A stretch of 64,000 nt of DNA. Source: Prevotella sp. UBA2755 (lineage in GTDB: Bacteria; Bacteroidota; Bacteroidia; Bacteroidales; Bacteroidaceae). Under the pieces are notes generated by a model. That model saw nothing but the letters and a program-made list of their open reading frames with translations. It made no database searches and had not been told where the DNA came from. The position numbers and the translations under genes were made by a program. Below are positions 26,009 through 34,770 of this stretch, in pieces. The stretch spans positions 20,969 through 84,968 of the forward strand of contig DEJF01000017.1 in the NCBI GenBank assembly GCA_002353225.1. The letters run 5' to 3'. Within the stretch, counting starts at the first letter, position 1; each line of letters begins with the position of its first letter.

Positions 26009-26028
26009 TACCCAAATTAGTCATTAGA

Positions 26029-26979
26029 ATGGAATACGCATTATTTAAGAACCGTAGTTATCGTGGGGTCATCTCTGCAGGCTTTGGGTTATACTTTTCT
26101 CATTTCCGTCTGTTTTTCAAGGCTTCATGGGTGATGGCTGTCATCTTTGCCGTTGTCTTCGCTACTTTGGAAATGCTGTTGTCTGTACAGTTGCCTGCAC
26201 TCTCAGCGACTATCATGAAACAGGAACTGGTGTTGAGAACGGAATTGTCACCAGAAGTCGCTCAACAATATTTAATGGCAATAGGTATTACCTTATTGCT
26301 CGGATTACTATATGTCGTGGTGGAGGCACTGACGACGGCAACAGTGTTGAATAAACTAAAGGAACATCATGATACGAATACGATGATGATGCCTAAACGT
26401 TGGTTTGCTATTTCCCGTCGTATGATGGGACGTACCTTGAAAGGGTATGTATTTATTATCCTGACGGTATTGGCACCTGTAGTGTTGGTGGCGTTTCTTT
26501 TAGTGGCATTACATCATTTGATGCCTGCCGCTACAATGACATTGATGATAATCGTTGCCGTGCTTTTCATGCTGTTAGGGCTGATGTGTTTCCCCATGTT
26601 GTTTGTATTCGTTAAATATGTAATGAATCAAGGGAAGTCGTATTTCCACTTGCTTCGTCCATCCTATATAATAGGACTACGCCATTGGGGACATATCTTC
26701 ACCACCTGTCTGATAGGTGGGATGATAGTCTGTGTCATGGCAGGTATCTGTTGCTTGCCTGCTATTATCCTTGCACAGGCTCATTGGATTTCGCAGGAAG
26801 GATTCCTGAATGGTGACCCTTTGGGCATGCCTGACTATATTAATATGATGTCGTACATCACCTACTTCCTGACAGGTTTTATATTGATCTATCTCTGTAT
26901 GCCGATGCTGATGATATGGTATTATATGTATGGTTCGATAGAGACCTATGAACAAGAGAAAAATAAACTAGATATATGA
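26029..26979 (+). CDS. Integral membrane protein of unknown function
   Basis: A 316-residue protein with six likely membrane segments (about residues 30-50, 82-102, 138-158, 165-190, 220-245 and 278-300). Each paired set is separated by short polar loops. The N-terminus ([20 protein letters not shown]) and the C-terminus ([16 protein letters not shown]) look cytoplasmic. I do not recognise a family with confidence. It overlaps hisB by 4 bases (ATGA), so it is the first gene of that transcript, though nothing in its sequence points to histidine synthesis. Confidence 0.8.
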   Translation: MEYALFKNRSYRGVISAGFGLYFSHFRLFFKASWVMAVIFAVVFATLEMLLSVQLPALSATIMKQELVLRTELSPEVAQQYLMAIGITLLLGLLYVVVEALTTATVLNKLKEHHDTNTMMMPKRWFAISRRMMGRTLKGYVFIILTVLAPVVLVAFLLVALHHLMPAATMTLMIIVAVLFMLLGLMCFPMLFVFVKYVMNQGKSYFHLLRPSYIIGLRHWGHIFTTCLIGGMIVCVMAGICCLPAIILAQAHWISQEGFLNGDPLGMPDYINMMSYITYFLTGFILIYLCMPMLMIWYYMYGSIETYEQEKNKLDI

Positions 26980-28034
26980 AAAGACTGTTATTTATTGACC
27001 GCGACGGCACGATTATTGAGGAGCCTGCTGATGAACAGATAGACTCTTTCGAGAAACTGAGATTCGTAGAGGGAGTTATCCGTAACCTCGTGTTCATCCG
27101 TCAGCGACTCGACTTCGAATTTGTGATGGTCAGTAATCAGGACGGATTGGGTACAGACGCATTTCCAGAGGAAACATTTTGGCCCGTACATAACTTCATT
27201 CTCCAGACGTTGAAGAGCGAAGGAGTGGAATTTGACGATATACTGATTGATCCTCATTTTCCAGAGGACAATGCGCCAACCCGTAAGCCTAATACAGGAC
27301 TGGTAGAGAAATATATGAACAATCCCGAATACGATATCGCTAATAGTTATGTTATTGGCGATCGTGATACTGACCGTCAGTTCGCGGCGAATATCGGTTG
27401 TAAGTTCCTGCAGATAGGTAGTTGGGACAAAGTTACGGAGATTCTCTTTGCTGGTGAGCGTTATGCGGAGGTGAAGCGTACAACGAAGGAAACCGATATA
27501 GAGATTAAGGTATGGATGGATGGTACAGGCAAGTGTGATATCTCCACGGGACTGGGTTTCTTCGACCACATGTTAGAGCAGATAGGTAAACATGGAATGA
27601 TGGACCTGACGATACACACCAAGGGCGATTTGGAGGTGGACGAGCACCACACCATCGAGGACACCGCAATAGCACTGGGCGAGTGTTTCCTGAAGGCATT
27701 AGGAGACAAACGGGGTATCGAGCGTTACGGCTACTGTCTGCCGATGGACGATTGCCTGTGCAGTGTCGCCCTCGACTTCGGAGGTCGTCCCTGGCTTGTA
27801 TGGGATGCTGAGTTCCGTCGTGAGAAGATAGGGGAGATGCCTACAGAGATGTTCCTGCATTTCTTTAAGAGTCTGAGTGATGCCGCCAAGATGAATCTGA
27901 ATATTAAAGCGGAGGGCACAAATGAACACCATAAGATTGAAGGTATCTTCAAGGCATTAGCCCGAGCGCTGAAGATGGCGGTGCATCGTGATATCTATCA
28001 TTATGAGTTACCTAGCACCAAAGGTTTATTATAA
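26976..28034 (+). CDS. hisB: Bifunctional histidinol-phosphatase / imidazoleglycerol-phosphate dehydratase
   Basis: A 352-residue fused HisB. Residues 1 to about 160 are the HAD-type histidinol-phosphatase: [14 protein letters not shown] with both catalytic Asp, [16 protein letters not shown], and [19 protein letters not shown]. Residues about 168-352 are the dehydratase: [40 protein letters not shown] and [19 protein letters not shown], with the paired His metal ligands. It catalyses the sixth and eighth steps of histidine synthesis. The gene is separate from the hisHAFIE block at 47.4-50.1 kb. A 7-base repeat begins on its stop codon. Confidence 0.97.
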   Translation: MKRLLFIDRDGTIIEEPADEQIDSFEKLRFVEGVIRNLVFIRQRLDFEFVMVSNQDGLGTDAFPEETFWPVHNFILQTLKSEGVEFDDILIDPHFPEDNAPTRKPNTGLVEKYMNNPEYDIANSYVIGDRDTDRQFAANIGCKFLQIGSWDKVTEILFAGERYAEVKRTTKETDIEIKVWMDGTGKCDISTGLGFFDHMLEQIGKHGMMDLTIHTKGDLEVDEHHTIEDTAIALGECFLKALGDKRGIERYGYCLPMDDCLCSVALDFGGRPWLVWDAEFRREKIGEMPTEMFLHFFKSLSDAAKMNLNIKAEGTNEHHKIEGIFKALARALKMAVHRDIYHYELPSTKGLL

Positions 28035-28068
28035 ACTATGAACTCTGAACTCTAAACTATGAACTATA
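28034..28068. repeat. 7-base tandem repeat spanning the hisB stop and the next start codon
   Basis: Five units: AACTATG, AACTCTG, AACTCTA, AACTATG, AACTATA. The start ATG of the following oxidoreductase (28059) is part of the fourth unit. The repeat fills the whole 24-base gap between the two genes. Confidence 0.88.
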
Positions 28069-29036
28069 TCAAGTGGGGATTCATCGGCTGTGGTGAGGTG
28101 ACTGAGATTAAGAGCGGTCCCGCCTTCTCAGAAGTGGAAGGCTCCAGCGTTGTCGCAGTGATGAGCCGTACAGAGGAGCGTGCCCGCACCTATGCTATCA
28201 AACATGGCATTCCTAAATGGTATACCGATGCACAGAAATTAATCAATGACCCGGATGTCAATGCCATTTACGTCGCCACTCCTCCCAGTAGTCATGCGAC
28301 GTATGCCATCATGTCGATGAAAGCTGGAAAACCAGTCTATGTCGAGAAGCCATTAGCATCGACTTATGAGGACTGTGCCCGTGTCAACCGTGTCAGTGAG
28401 GAAACGGGGATGCCGTGTTTTGTTGCCTATTACCGTCGCTACCTTCCTTATTTCCAGAAAGTAAAGGATATTGTGAACAGCGGACAGATAGGTAAAGTCG
28501 TTAATGTGCATGTCCGTTTTGCCGTCCCATCTCGCGAGGAAGATAAGGCAAAGACGTTGCCATGGCGTCTGCAGCCAGATATTGCAGGGGGTGGCTATTT
28601 CTATGATCTCGCCCCTCATCAGTTAGACCTGCTGCAGGATATCTTTGGTGTCATCATCGAGGCTCGTGGTATCTGCGCCAACCGTGGTGGACTGTATCAG
28701 GCGGAGGATAGTGTGAGTGCGTGCTTCCAGTTTGAGAATGGACTGCCTGGCAGTGGCTCATGGTGCTTCGTTGCCCATGAGTCAGCTCGTGAGGACCGTA
28801 TCGAACTGATTGGCGACCAAGGGTCTGTGAGTTTCTCGGTATTCGACTACCAGCCCATTAAACTGCATACCAGTGAGGGGGCGGAGAGTATCACGGTACC
28901 CAATCCACCCTATGTGCAGTATCCGTTAATTAAAAAAGTGATTGAGCATCTTCAAGGTCTTGACATATGCAATTGCACGAGTGTTTCGGCAACGCCCGTC
29001 AACTGGGCGCTAGACCGTATTCTTGGTAAATTCTGA
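28059..29036 (+). CDS. Gfo/Idh/MocA-family NAD(P)-dependent oxidoreductase
   Basis: A 325-residue oxidoreductase. The Rossmann glycine motif FIGCGEV is at residues 8-14. It is followed by AIYVATPPSSHATYAIMSMK, the family signature GKPVYVEKPLASTYEDC with the EKP catalytic Lys, and the C-terminal domain with GGGYFYDLAPHQLDLLQDIFG. The substrate is probably a sugar or cyclitol but cannot be named. The start codon lies within a 7-base repeat; conserved family sequence begins right after it (IKWGFIG). The stop overlaps the next start by one base. Confidence 0.9.
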   Translation: MNYIKWGFIGCGEVTEIKSGPAFSEVEGSSVVAVMSRTEERARTYAIKHGIPKWYTDAQKLINDPDVNAIYVATPPSSHATYAIMSMKAGKPVYVEKPLASTYEDCARVNRVSEETGMPCFVAYYRRYLPYFQKVKDIVNSGQIGKVVNVHVRFAVPSREEDKAKTLPWRLQPDIAGGGYFYDLAPHQLDLLQDIFGVIIEARGICANRGGLYQAEDSVSACFQFENGLPGSGSWCFVAHESAREDRIELIGDQGSVSFSVFDYQPIKLHTSEGAESITVPNPPYVQYPLIKKVIEHLQGLDICNCTSVSATPVNWALDRILGKF

Positions 29037-30145
29037 TGTCCATGCGAAAGGTTCTGCTCATCATTCTGTTGCTGTCAGCTCTGGGTGTGAATGCCCAAGA
29101 CTCATTGAGTGTGGAGACACCCAAAAAGGGATGGCTCGCACGTCTCATCGACAGTTTCAGTGAGATAGATACCAATTATGTGGAACCACAGCATTACAAC
29201 TGGGCGTTGATGCTCCAGTCTATCAATACCTACGACTATTACCGGTTGAGTACACATGGTGATGATAACCAGTCGATATCTTTTGCCCCTACGATTGGTG
29301 TCCGCATGGGACCGTATTTCGGTTGGCGATGGATATTCTTAGGCTACACGATCGACCTTCGTAACATTCACTTCTTCAAAGGTGCCCGAAAACTGGAGAT
29401 TGACGGAAGTATCTATAGTTCCCGTTTCGGAGCCGATATCTTCTACCGTCGCTCGGTGGACGACTATAAAATAAGAAATGTCTATCTTGGGAAGAATGTG
29501 AATACGGAGCCACTGAAAGGTGTAGACTTTGACGGTCTGAATGTGAGTATCACGGGTGTCAACTTCTACTATATCTTCAACCACAAGCGTTTCTCCTATC
29601 CTGCGGCATTCGCTCAGAGTACATGTCAGAAAATCAGTTGCGGTTCATGGATGGTGGGAGTCGGTTACATGAAGAACGATATCGAGTTCGACCACAAGCG
29701 GCTGGAATCCCTTGCCCGTGAGCGATTAGGATGGGAAGTGAAATTGGACAGCGGTCTGATGTTCAACCGAATCAAGTATACGGACATCAATGCGTCAGTG
29801 GGATATGCCTATAACTGGGTCTTTGCCCGTAACTGTCTGTTATGCGCCAGCCTGTCAATGGCACTTGCCTATAAGACCTCGATGGGTGAGACAGAGAGGA
29901 TGACTGACACAGAGAAAGACAATGGTTTTGATTTCGGCAACTTTAATTTTGATGGTATCGGTCGCTTCGGTATCGTATGGAACAATACGAAATGGTATGC
30001 TGGTGCCAGTGCGGTCATACGTGCCTATAATTACCGTAAGTCACGCTTTGCCGCCAATAATATCTTTGGTGACTTGAGCATCTATGTGGGCTTGAACTTC
30101 GGTCCGCGTGGTCCGTATAAGAAAAAGAAGAAAACAAAAGAATAA
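29036..30145 (+). CDS. DUF4421-type exported protein
   Basis: A 369-residue protein with a signal peptide (RKVLLIILLLSALGVNAQ). The mature part begins with a charged segment and DTNYVEPQHYNWALMLQS, then strand-rich sequence: SFAPTIGVRMGPYFGWRWIF, GYTIDLRN and SVGYAYNWVFARN. This matches the Bacteroidota DUF4421 family, whose members look like small outer-membrane barrels; their function is not known. The Lys-rich end (KKKKKTKE) is unusual for a barrel terminus. ATG 29042 is an alternative start two codons later. Confidence 0.8.
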   Translation: MSMRKVLLIILLLSALGVNAQDSLSVETPKKGWLARLIDSFSEIDTNYVEPQHYNWALMLQSINTYDYYRLSTHGDDNQSISFAPTIGVRMGPYFGWRWIFLGYTIDLRNIHFFKGARKLEIDGSIYSSRFGADIFYRRSVDDYKIRNVYLGKNVNTEPLKGVDFDGLNVSITGVNFYYIFNHKRFSYPAAFAQSTCQKISCGSWMVGVGYMKNDIEFDHKRLESLARERLGWEVKLDSGLMFNRIKYTDINASVGYAYNWVFARNCLLCASLSMALAYKTSMGETERMTDTEKDNGFDFGNFNFDGIGRFGIVWNNTKWYAGASAVIRAYNYRKSRFAANNIFGDLSIYVGLNFGPRGPYKKKKKTKE

Positions 30146-30163
30146 CATTAAAACGAATAAGAT

Positions 30164-30556
30164 ATGGAATTACCTGATTTTATGAGTTATGCCAATAAAT
30201 TCTCTCAATCGGATTTCGTTGAGAAGATTTCCCGCATCGCTAAGCGGGCTGGCGCTAAACTGGTGTATGCGGCATTGATTCTGTACTATACCTTACAGAG
30301 TGATAAGGTGAGCACCGCTAACAAGGCAATGATTATCGGCGCACTGGGTTATATGATTAGTCCGTTGGACGTGTTACCTGACGCGATTCCCATTGTCGGA
30401 CTGACTGACGACCTTGCCGTACTCATCTATGTCTTGAAGAAGGTATGGACGGAAGTTGACCCGGAGATTCAGGAGAAGGCAAAGTCGAAACTCTCCAGAT
30501 GGTTTGACGATGACGAGATCGCAGAAATCAAAGACCTCTTCAAAGACGGCGAATGA
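30164..30556 (+). CDS. YkvA/DUF1232 family membrane-associated protein
   Basis: A 130-residue protein with the DUF1232 core: a hydrophobic helix LVYAALILYYTLQS, then KAMIIGALGYMISPLDVLPDAIPIVGLTDDLAV. The ISPLDxxPDxIPxxGxxDD motif defines the family. Function is unknown; members are small membrane-associated proteins. It overlaps the FAD-dependent dehydrogenase by 4 bases. Confidence 0.88.
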   Translation: MELPDFMSYANKFSQSDFVEKISRIAKRAGAKLVYAALILYYTLQSDKVSTANKAMIIGALGYMISPLDVLPDAIPIVGLTDDLAVLIYVLKKVWTEVDPEIQEKAKSKLSRWFDDDEIAEIKDLFKDGE

Positions 30557-32136
30557 CTTACGAGTATGATCTTCGTGTACTGCCTCAAGTGGCTGCCAAC
30601 GAGCAGTCGCTTCGCCAGTATATTGCCGAGGAAAAGGGGATAGATGTCCGTACCATCACGCATTTGCGCATCCTCAGGAGGAGTATTGATGCCCGTCAGC
30701 GTACCATCTACGTTAATCTGAAGGTACGGGTGTATGTCAATGAGATGCCAGAGGATAATGCCTACCGGCAAACAGACTATCTCGATGTCTCTGGTCGTCC
30801 GCAGGTGATTGTGGTGGGCGAGGGACCGGGCGGTCTTTTCGCCTCTTTGAAACTGATAGAGTTAGGCTTTCGTCCTGTTGTGCTGGAGCGTGGAAAGGAT
30901 GTGCATGAACGTAAGAAAGACCTGTCGATGATTACCAAGACACAGCAGGTGGATGGTGAGAGCAACTATTGTTTCGGTGAGGGTGGTGCCGGTGCCTATT
31001 CGGACGGGAAACTCTATACCCGTAGTAAGAAACGTGGTGATATCGAGAAGATTTTGAATGTGTTCTGTCAGCATGGTGCCTCAACCAATATCCTTGCCGA
31101 TGCCCATCCCCATATCGGTACGGATAAGTTACCGAGGGTTATAGAGAACATGCGTAACACCATCCTGCGTTGTGGCGGAGAGGTTCATTTTCAGACGAAG
31201 ATGACACGCTTACTACTGGAGGGCGATACTGTTGTCGGTGTGGAGGCTGTTACAAACTCCCAACTCTCTACTTCCAACACACAACTCACCTTCCGAGGTC
31301 CCGTTATCCTTGCCACAGGACATTCTGCCCGTGATGTCTACCGCTACCTTGCCGATGCGAAGATAGAGATAGAGGCGAAAGGTATTGCCGTAGGTGTGCG
31401 TTTGGAGCATCCTTCGATGCTGATAGACCAAATACAATACCATAACAAACAGGGTAGGGGGAAGTATTTGCCTGCCGCAGAGTATTCGTTCGTCACTCAG
31501 GTGGATGGTCGTGGTGTCTACTCTTTCTGTATGTGTCCTGGTGGCTTCGTGATTCCTGCGGCTACCGACAAAGAGCAGATTGTCGTCAACGGCATGTCGC
31601 CCTCTAATCGTGGTGGACAATGGAGTAATAGCGGTATGGTGGTAGAAGTGCGCGCCGAGGATATTCAAGGTACTGATGTACTGCGGGTGATGGCGTTTCA
31701 GCAGCAACTGGAGCATGACTGTTGGCAACAAGGAAACAGGAAGCAGACGGCTCCTGCCCAACGTATGGCTGACTTTGTGAATAAACGGTTGAGTTATGAC
31801 CTCCCTAAGAGTTCTTATGCGCCGGGACTCATCTCCTCCCCCTTGCATTTCTGGATGCCGGAAATAATCACAAAACGGTTACAAGAGGGCTTTAAGTATT
31901 TTGGGAAACATGCGCATGGCTTCCTGACTAATGAGGCAGTGATGATTGGAGTGGAGACACGCACATCCTCACCCGTTCGTATCATCCGTGATAAGGAAAC
32001 ACTGATGCATATACGTGTTAAAGGACTCTTCCCCTGTGGCGAGGGTGCTGGCTATGCCGGTGGTATCGTCTCGGCTGGAGTTGATGGAGAGCGGTGTGCG
32101 GAGATGTGTGCGGAATATATGAAAAAAGGAGCGTGA
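30553..32136 (+). CDS. FAD-dependent dehydrogenase of the COG2509 type
   Basis: A 527-residue flavoprotein. An N-terminal domain of about 90 residues (YDLRVLPQVAANEQSLRQYI) precedes the dinucleotide-binding motif VIVVGEGPGGLFASLKLIEL near residue 97. Next come GEGGAGAYSDGKLYTR, GPVILATGHSARDVY and, near the end, GLFPCGEGAGYAGGIVSAGV. The layout fits the uncharacterised FAD-dependent dehydrogenases of COG2509. Residues about 235-246 (NSQLSTSNTQLT) look inserted before the conserved GPVILATGHS strand and come from a 7-base tandem repeat. The stop codon sits in the loop of a terminator hairpin. Confidence 0.9.
   Translation: MTYEYDLRVLPQVAANEQSLRQYIAEEKGIDVRTITHLRILRRSIDARQRTIYVNLKVRVYVNEMPEDNAYRQTDYLDVSGRPQVIVVGEGPGGLFASLKLIELGFRPVVLERGKDVHERKKDLSMITKTQQVDGESNYCFGEGGAGAYSDGKLYTRSKKRGDIEKILNVFCQHGASTNILADAHPHIGTDKLPRVIENMRNTILRCGGEVHFQTKMTRLLLEGDTVVGVEAVTNSQLSTSNTQLTFRGPVILATGHSARDVYRYLADAKIEIEAKGIAVGVRLEHPSMLIDQIQYHNKQGRGKYLPAAEYSFVTQVDGRGVYSFCMCPGGFVIPAATDKEQIVVNGMSPSNRGGQWSNSGMVVEVRAEDIQGTDVLRVMAFQQQLEHDCWQQGNRKQTAPAQRMADFVNKRLSYDLPKSSYAPGLISSPLHFWMPEIITKRLQEGFKYFGKHAHGFLTNEAVMIGVETRTSSPVRIIRDKETLMHIRVKGLFPCGEGAGYAGGIVSAGVDGERCAEMCAEYMKKGA
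31255..31289. repeat. 7-base degenerate tandem repeat inside the FAD dehydrogenase gene
   Basis: Five units: AACTCCC, AACTCTC, TACTTCC, AACACAC, AACTCAC. Translation gives NSQLSTS-NTQLT, the same heptapeptide type as in the CbiE-CbiT linker. It lies in a loop before a conserved strand. Confidence 0.85.
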
Positions 32137-32148
32137 CGCTCCTTTTTT
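32122..32148. terminator. Bidirectional intrinsic terminator
   Basis: AAAAAAGGAGCG, loop TGA, then CGCTCCTTTTTT: a perfect stem with A-run and T-run on the two sides. It can end transcription from both the FAD dehydrogenase (+) and rpiB (-). The TGA loop is the stop codon of the dehydrogenase. Confidence 0.93.
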
Positions 32149-32156
32149 CATTTGTG

Positions 32157-32603
32157 TTATTTAGGTTGTACAGGAATCTTATCGACACGCTTCTGATGGC
32201 GTCCGCCCTCGAAGGTAGCAGTGAAGAACTCGTCCATGATCTTCTCCGCCATCTTATTATCGATAAAACGACCCGGCATCACCAGTACGTTAGCATCGTT
32301 ATGCTGACGGATGAGATGGGCTATCTCTGGAATCCAGCATAATCCGGCACGTACCTGTTGGTGCTTGTTCAGGGTAATGGAGATTCCCTCACCACTGCCA
32401 CAGATGGCAATGCCAGGATATACCTCACCACTCTCAATACCCTCGGCAAGTGCATGACCAAAGTCTGGATAGTCGACAGAGGCATCACTCCATGTACCAT
32501 AATCCTTATACGGATAACCATGTTCCTCCAGATACTGGAGCACATATTTCTTAAGGGGGTAGCCTGCGTGATCACAGGCTACTCCAACAGTCTTTACTTC
32601 CAT
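32157..32603 (-). CDS. rpiB: Ribose-5-phosphate isomerase B
   Basis: A 148-residue RpiB/LacAB-family isomerase of the pentose phosphate pathway, interconverting ribose 5-phosphate and ribulose 5-phosphate. Motifs: VGVACDHAGYPLKKYVL at the start, YPDFGHALAEGIESGEVYPG, the catalytic-site segment GIAICGSGEGISITLNKH, and NVLVMPGRFIDNK. The second gene of a two-gene operon with transketolase; start and stop overlap by one base. Confidence 0.96.
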   Translation of the reverse strand: MEVKTVGVACDHAGYPLKKYVLQYLEEHGYPYKDYGTWSDASVDYPDFGHALAEGIESGEVYPGIAICGSGEGISITLNKHQQVRAGLCWIPEIAHLIRQHNDANVLVMPGRFIDNKMAEKIMDEFFTATFEGGRHQKRVDKIPVQPK

Positions 32604-34618
32604 TATGCAAGCAACTTTTTAACTTGTTCGTAAACATTCTGTCCTGTATAGCCGAGTTTCTCGTCAAGCACCTTGTAAGGAGCGGAGAAACCGAAACTGT
32701 TCAGACCCCATACGCAACCGTCAGCACCTACGAGACCCTCCAAGGTCACGGGCAGACCGGCTGTCATACCGAACTTCTTCTTGCCAGCAGGCAGTACGCT
32801 CTCCTGATACTCCTTCGACTGACTGCGGAACAATCCTTCAGAAGGAACACTGACTACGCGCACTTTAACACCGTCCTTACGGAGCAGGTCGGCACCAGCC
32901 TCCAAGGTTGATACCTCAGAACCAGAAGCAAGGAGGATCACATCGTAGTTCTCGTCTGAGCCGGCAACTACGTAAGCGCCCTTCGTTGCCTGGCTGTAGT
33001 CGTTGCCTGCAGGCAGCATCTCGATATTCTGACGAGAGAAGATCAGTGCGGTAGGAGTCTCCGTGTTCTCCATCGCCATGCGCCAGCAGACAGTTGTCTC
33101 CTCGGCATCCGCAGGACGTACTACGAGAACGGAGTTCTTACCGTGATGGTTCTTCAGTTTCTCCATCAGACGGATCTGTGCCTCTTGCTCAACAGGCTCG
33201 TGGGTAGGACCATCCTCACCAACACGGAAGGCATCGTGGGTCCAGATGAACTTCACAGGAAGTTCCATCAGGGCAGCCATACGAACGGCTGGTTTCATAT
33301 AGTCAGAGAATACGAAGAAGGTACCGCAAGCAGGGATGACACCACCATGCAGTGCCATACCGATACAGCAGCATGCCATTGTCAACTCAGCAACACCAGC
33401 CTGGAAGAAAGCACCACTGAAGTCACCACGTACGATGTCGTGAGTCTTCTTCAAGAAACCGTCTGTCTTATCTGAGTTAGAAAGGTCGGCAGATGCACAG
33501 ATCATGTTAGGAACTTGCTCAGCGAGAACACCCAGCACAGTAGCACTTGCACCACGGGTAGCGGCACCTGCTTTCTGCTCAACCTTACTCCAGTCAATCT
33601 TCGGAGCCTTACCGCTGAACCAGTCTTCCAACTGCTGAGCCTTCTCTGGATTAGCCTTAGCCCAAGCCTCTTTCTTGGCATAACGCTCAGCACAGATCTT
33701 CTTCAGTTCCTCAGCACGCTTAGCATACATCTCTTTGACCTCTGGGAAAATCTGGAAGGGGTTCTCAGGATCAGCACCGAGGTTCTTCATGGTGTTGATA
33801 TAAGCGTCACCACCAAGAGGAGCACCGTGGGTAGCGCAGTTGCTCTCGTAACTGCTATTGTCGGCCTTACGGGCACCCTTACCCATCACACAGTGACCGA
33901 TAATCAGTGAAGGACGGTTCTGCTCCTTCTGTGCGTTCTTGATAGCCTCGCGGATCTGGTCAACGTCATTTCCGTTGATCTTCTGTACATACCAGCCCCA
34001 TGCCTCATACTTCTTGGCGGTATCCTCTGTCGTTACGACCTCTGTCTTGGTAGACAACTGGATATCATTAGCGTCGTAGAACATGATGAGGTTGTCAAGT
34101 CCGAGGTTACCAGCGATACGACCGGCACCCTGTGAGATCTCTTCCTGTACACCACCATCAGAGATGTAGGCGTAGATGGTCTGACCCATTACTTCCTCAC
34201 CCAGTTTTGCCTTCAAGAACTTAGCGGCGATGGCTGCACCAACAGCGAAGGTGTGACCTTGTCCGAGAGGACCAGAGGTGTTCTCAATACCACGGGCAAT
34301 CTCACGCTCAGGGTGACCAGGAGTAACAGAGCCCCACTGACGCAGGTTCTGCAGGTCATCCAAGGTAAACTTACCAATCAGACAGAGCTGACTATAGAGC
34401 ATAGGAGCCATGTGACCAGGATCCAGGAAGAAACGGTCACGACCTTCCCACTCGGGATGCTCTGGGTCGTAAACAAGGAACTCACTGTAAAGGGTGTTGA
34501 TAAAATCAGCGCCGCCCATAGCACCACCGGGGTGACCGGACTTTGCTTTCTCAACCATCGAGGCAGCCAGGATACGGATATTGTCCGCTGCCATGTTCAT
34601 AACTTTGTTGTCGTTCAT
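32603..34618 (-). CDS. tkt: Transketolase
   Basis: A 671-residue, full-length transketolase of the non-oxidative pentose phosphate pathway. Thiamine diphosphate and Mg sites are visible: KSGHPGGAMGGADF near the N-terminus, GPLGQGHTFAVGAAIAAKFL and YISDGGVQEEISQGAGRIAG. The pyrimidine-binding domain has FFQAGVAELTMACCCIGMAL and HDAFRVGEDGPTHEPVEQ. It is cotranscribed with rpiB, which supplies its ribose-5-phosphate substrate. A -7 box on the minus strand lies at 34676-34669. Confidence 0.97.
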   Translation of the reverse strand: MNDNKVMNMAADNIRILAASMVEKAKSGHPGGAMGGADFINTLYSEFLVYDPEHPEWEGRDRFFLDPGHMAPMLYSQLCLIGKFTLDDLQNLRQWGSVTPGHPEREIARGIENTSGPLGQGHTFAVGAAIAAKFLKAKLGEEVMGQTIYAYISDGGVQEEISQGAGRIAGNLGLDNLIMFYDANDIQLSTKTEVVTTEDTAKKYEAWGWYVQKINGNDVDQIREAIKNAQKEQNRPSLIIGHCVMGKGARKADNSSYESNCATHGAPLGGDAYINTMKNLGADPENPFQIFPEVKEMYAKRAEELKKICAERYAKKEAWAKANPEKAQQLEDWFSGKAPKIDWSKVEQKAGAATRGASATVLGVLAEQVPNMICASADLSNSDKTDGFLKKTHDIVRGDFSGAFFQAGVAELTMACCCIGMALHGGVIPACGTFFVFSDYMKPAVRMAALMELPVKFIWTHDAFRVGEDGPTHEPVEQEAQIRLMEKLKNHHGKNSVLVVRPADAEETTVCWRMAMENTETPTALIFSRQNIEMLPAGNDYSQATKGAYVVAGSDENYDVILLASGSEVSTLEAGADLLRKDGVKVRVVSVPSEGLFRSQSKEYQESVLPAGKKKFGMTAGLPVTLEGLVGADGCVWGLNSFGFSAPYKVLDEKLGYTGQNVYEQVKKLLA

Positions 34619-34668
34619 AATATAAATATTAATAATATTGTAATAATTGCGTTAGATTAACGTTTCTG

Positions 34669-34676
34669 CAAATTTA
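34669..34676 (-). promoter_or_regulatory. -7 box of the tkt-rpiB operon
   Basis: TAAATTTG on the minus strand, 50 bases before ATG 34618. I see no clear -33 element. Nothing else stands out in the 152-base divergent gap except AT-rich sequence. Confidence 0.45.
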
Positions 34677-34739
34677 CTGAATTATTTTTAATTCTCACTA
34701 TTTCTTTGGAATATTTAGCAAAAAGATAGTATTTTTTCA

Positions 34740-34747
34740 TACCTTTG
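34740..34747 (+). promoter_or_regulatory. -7 box of the GH2 glycosidase gene
   Basis: TACCTTTG, 23 bases before ATG 34771. The -33 element is weak or absent at the usual distance. Confidence 0.55.
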
Positions 34748-34770
34748 CAACATAAACCTAAAAAGAAAGA

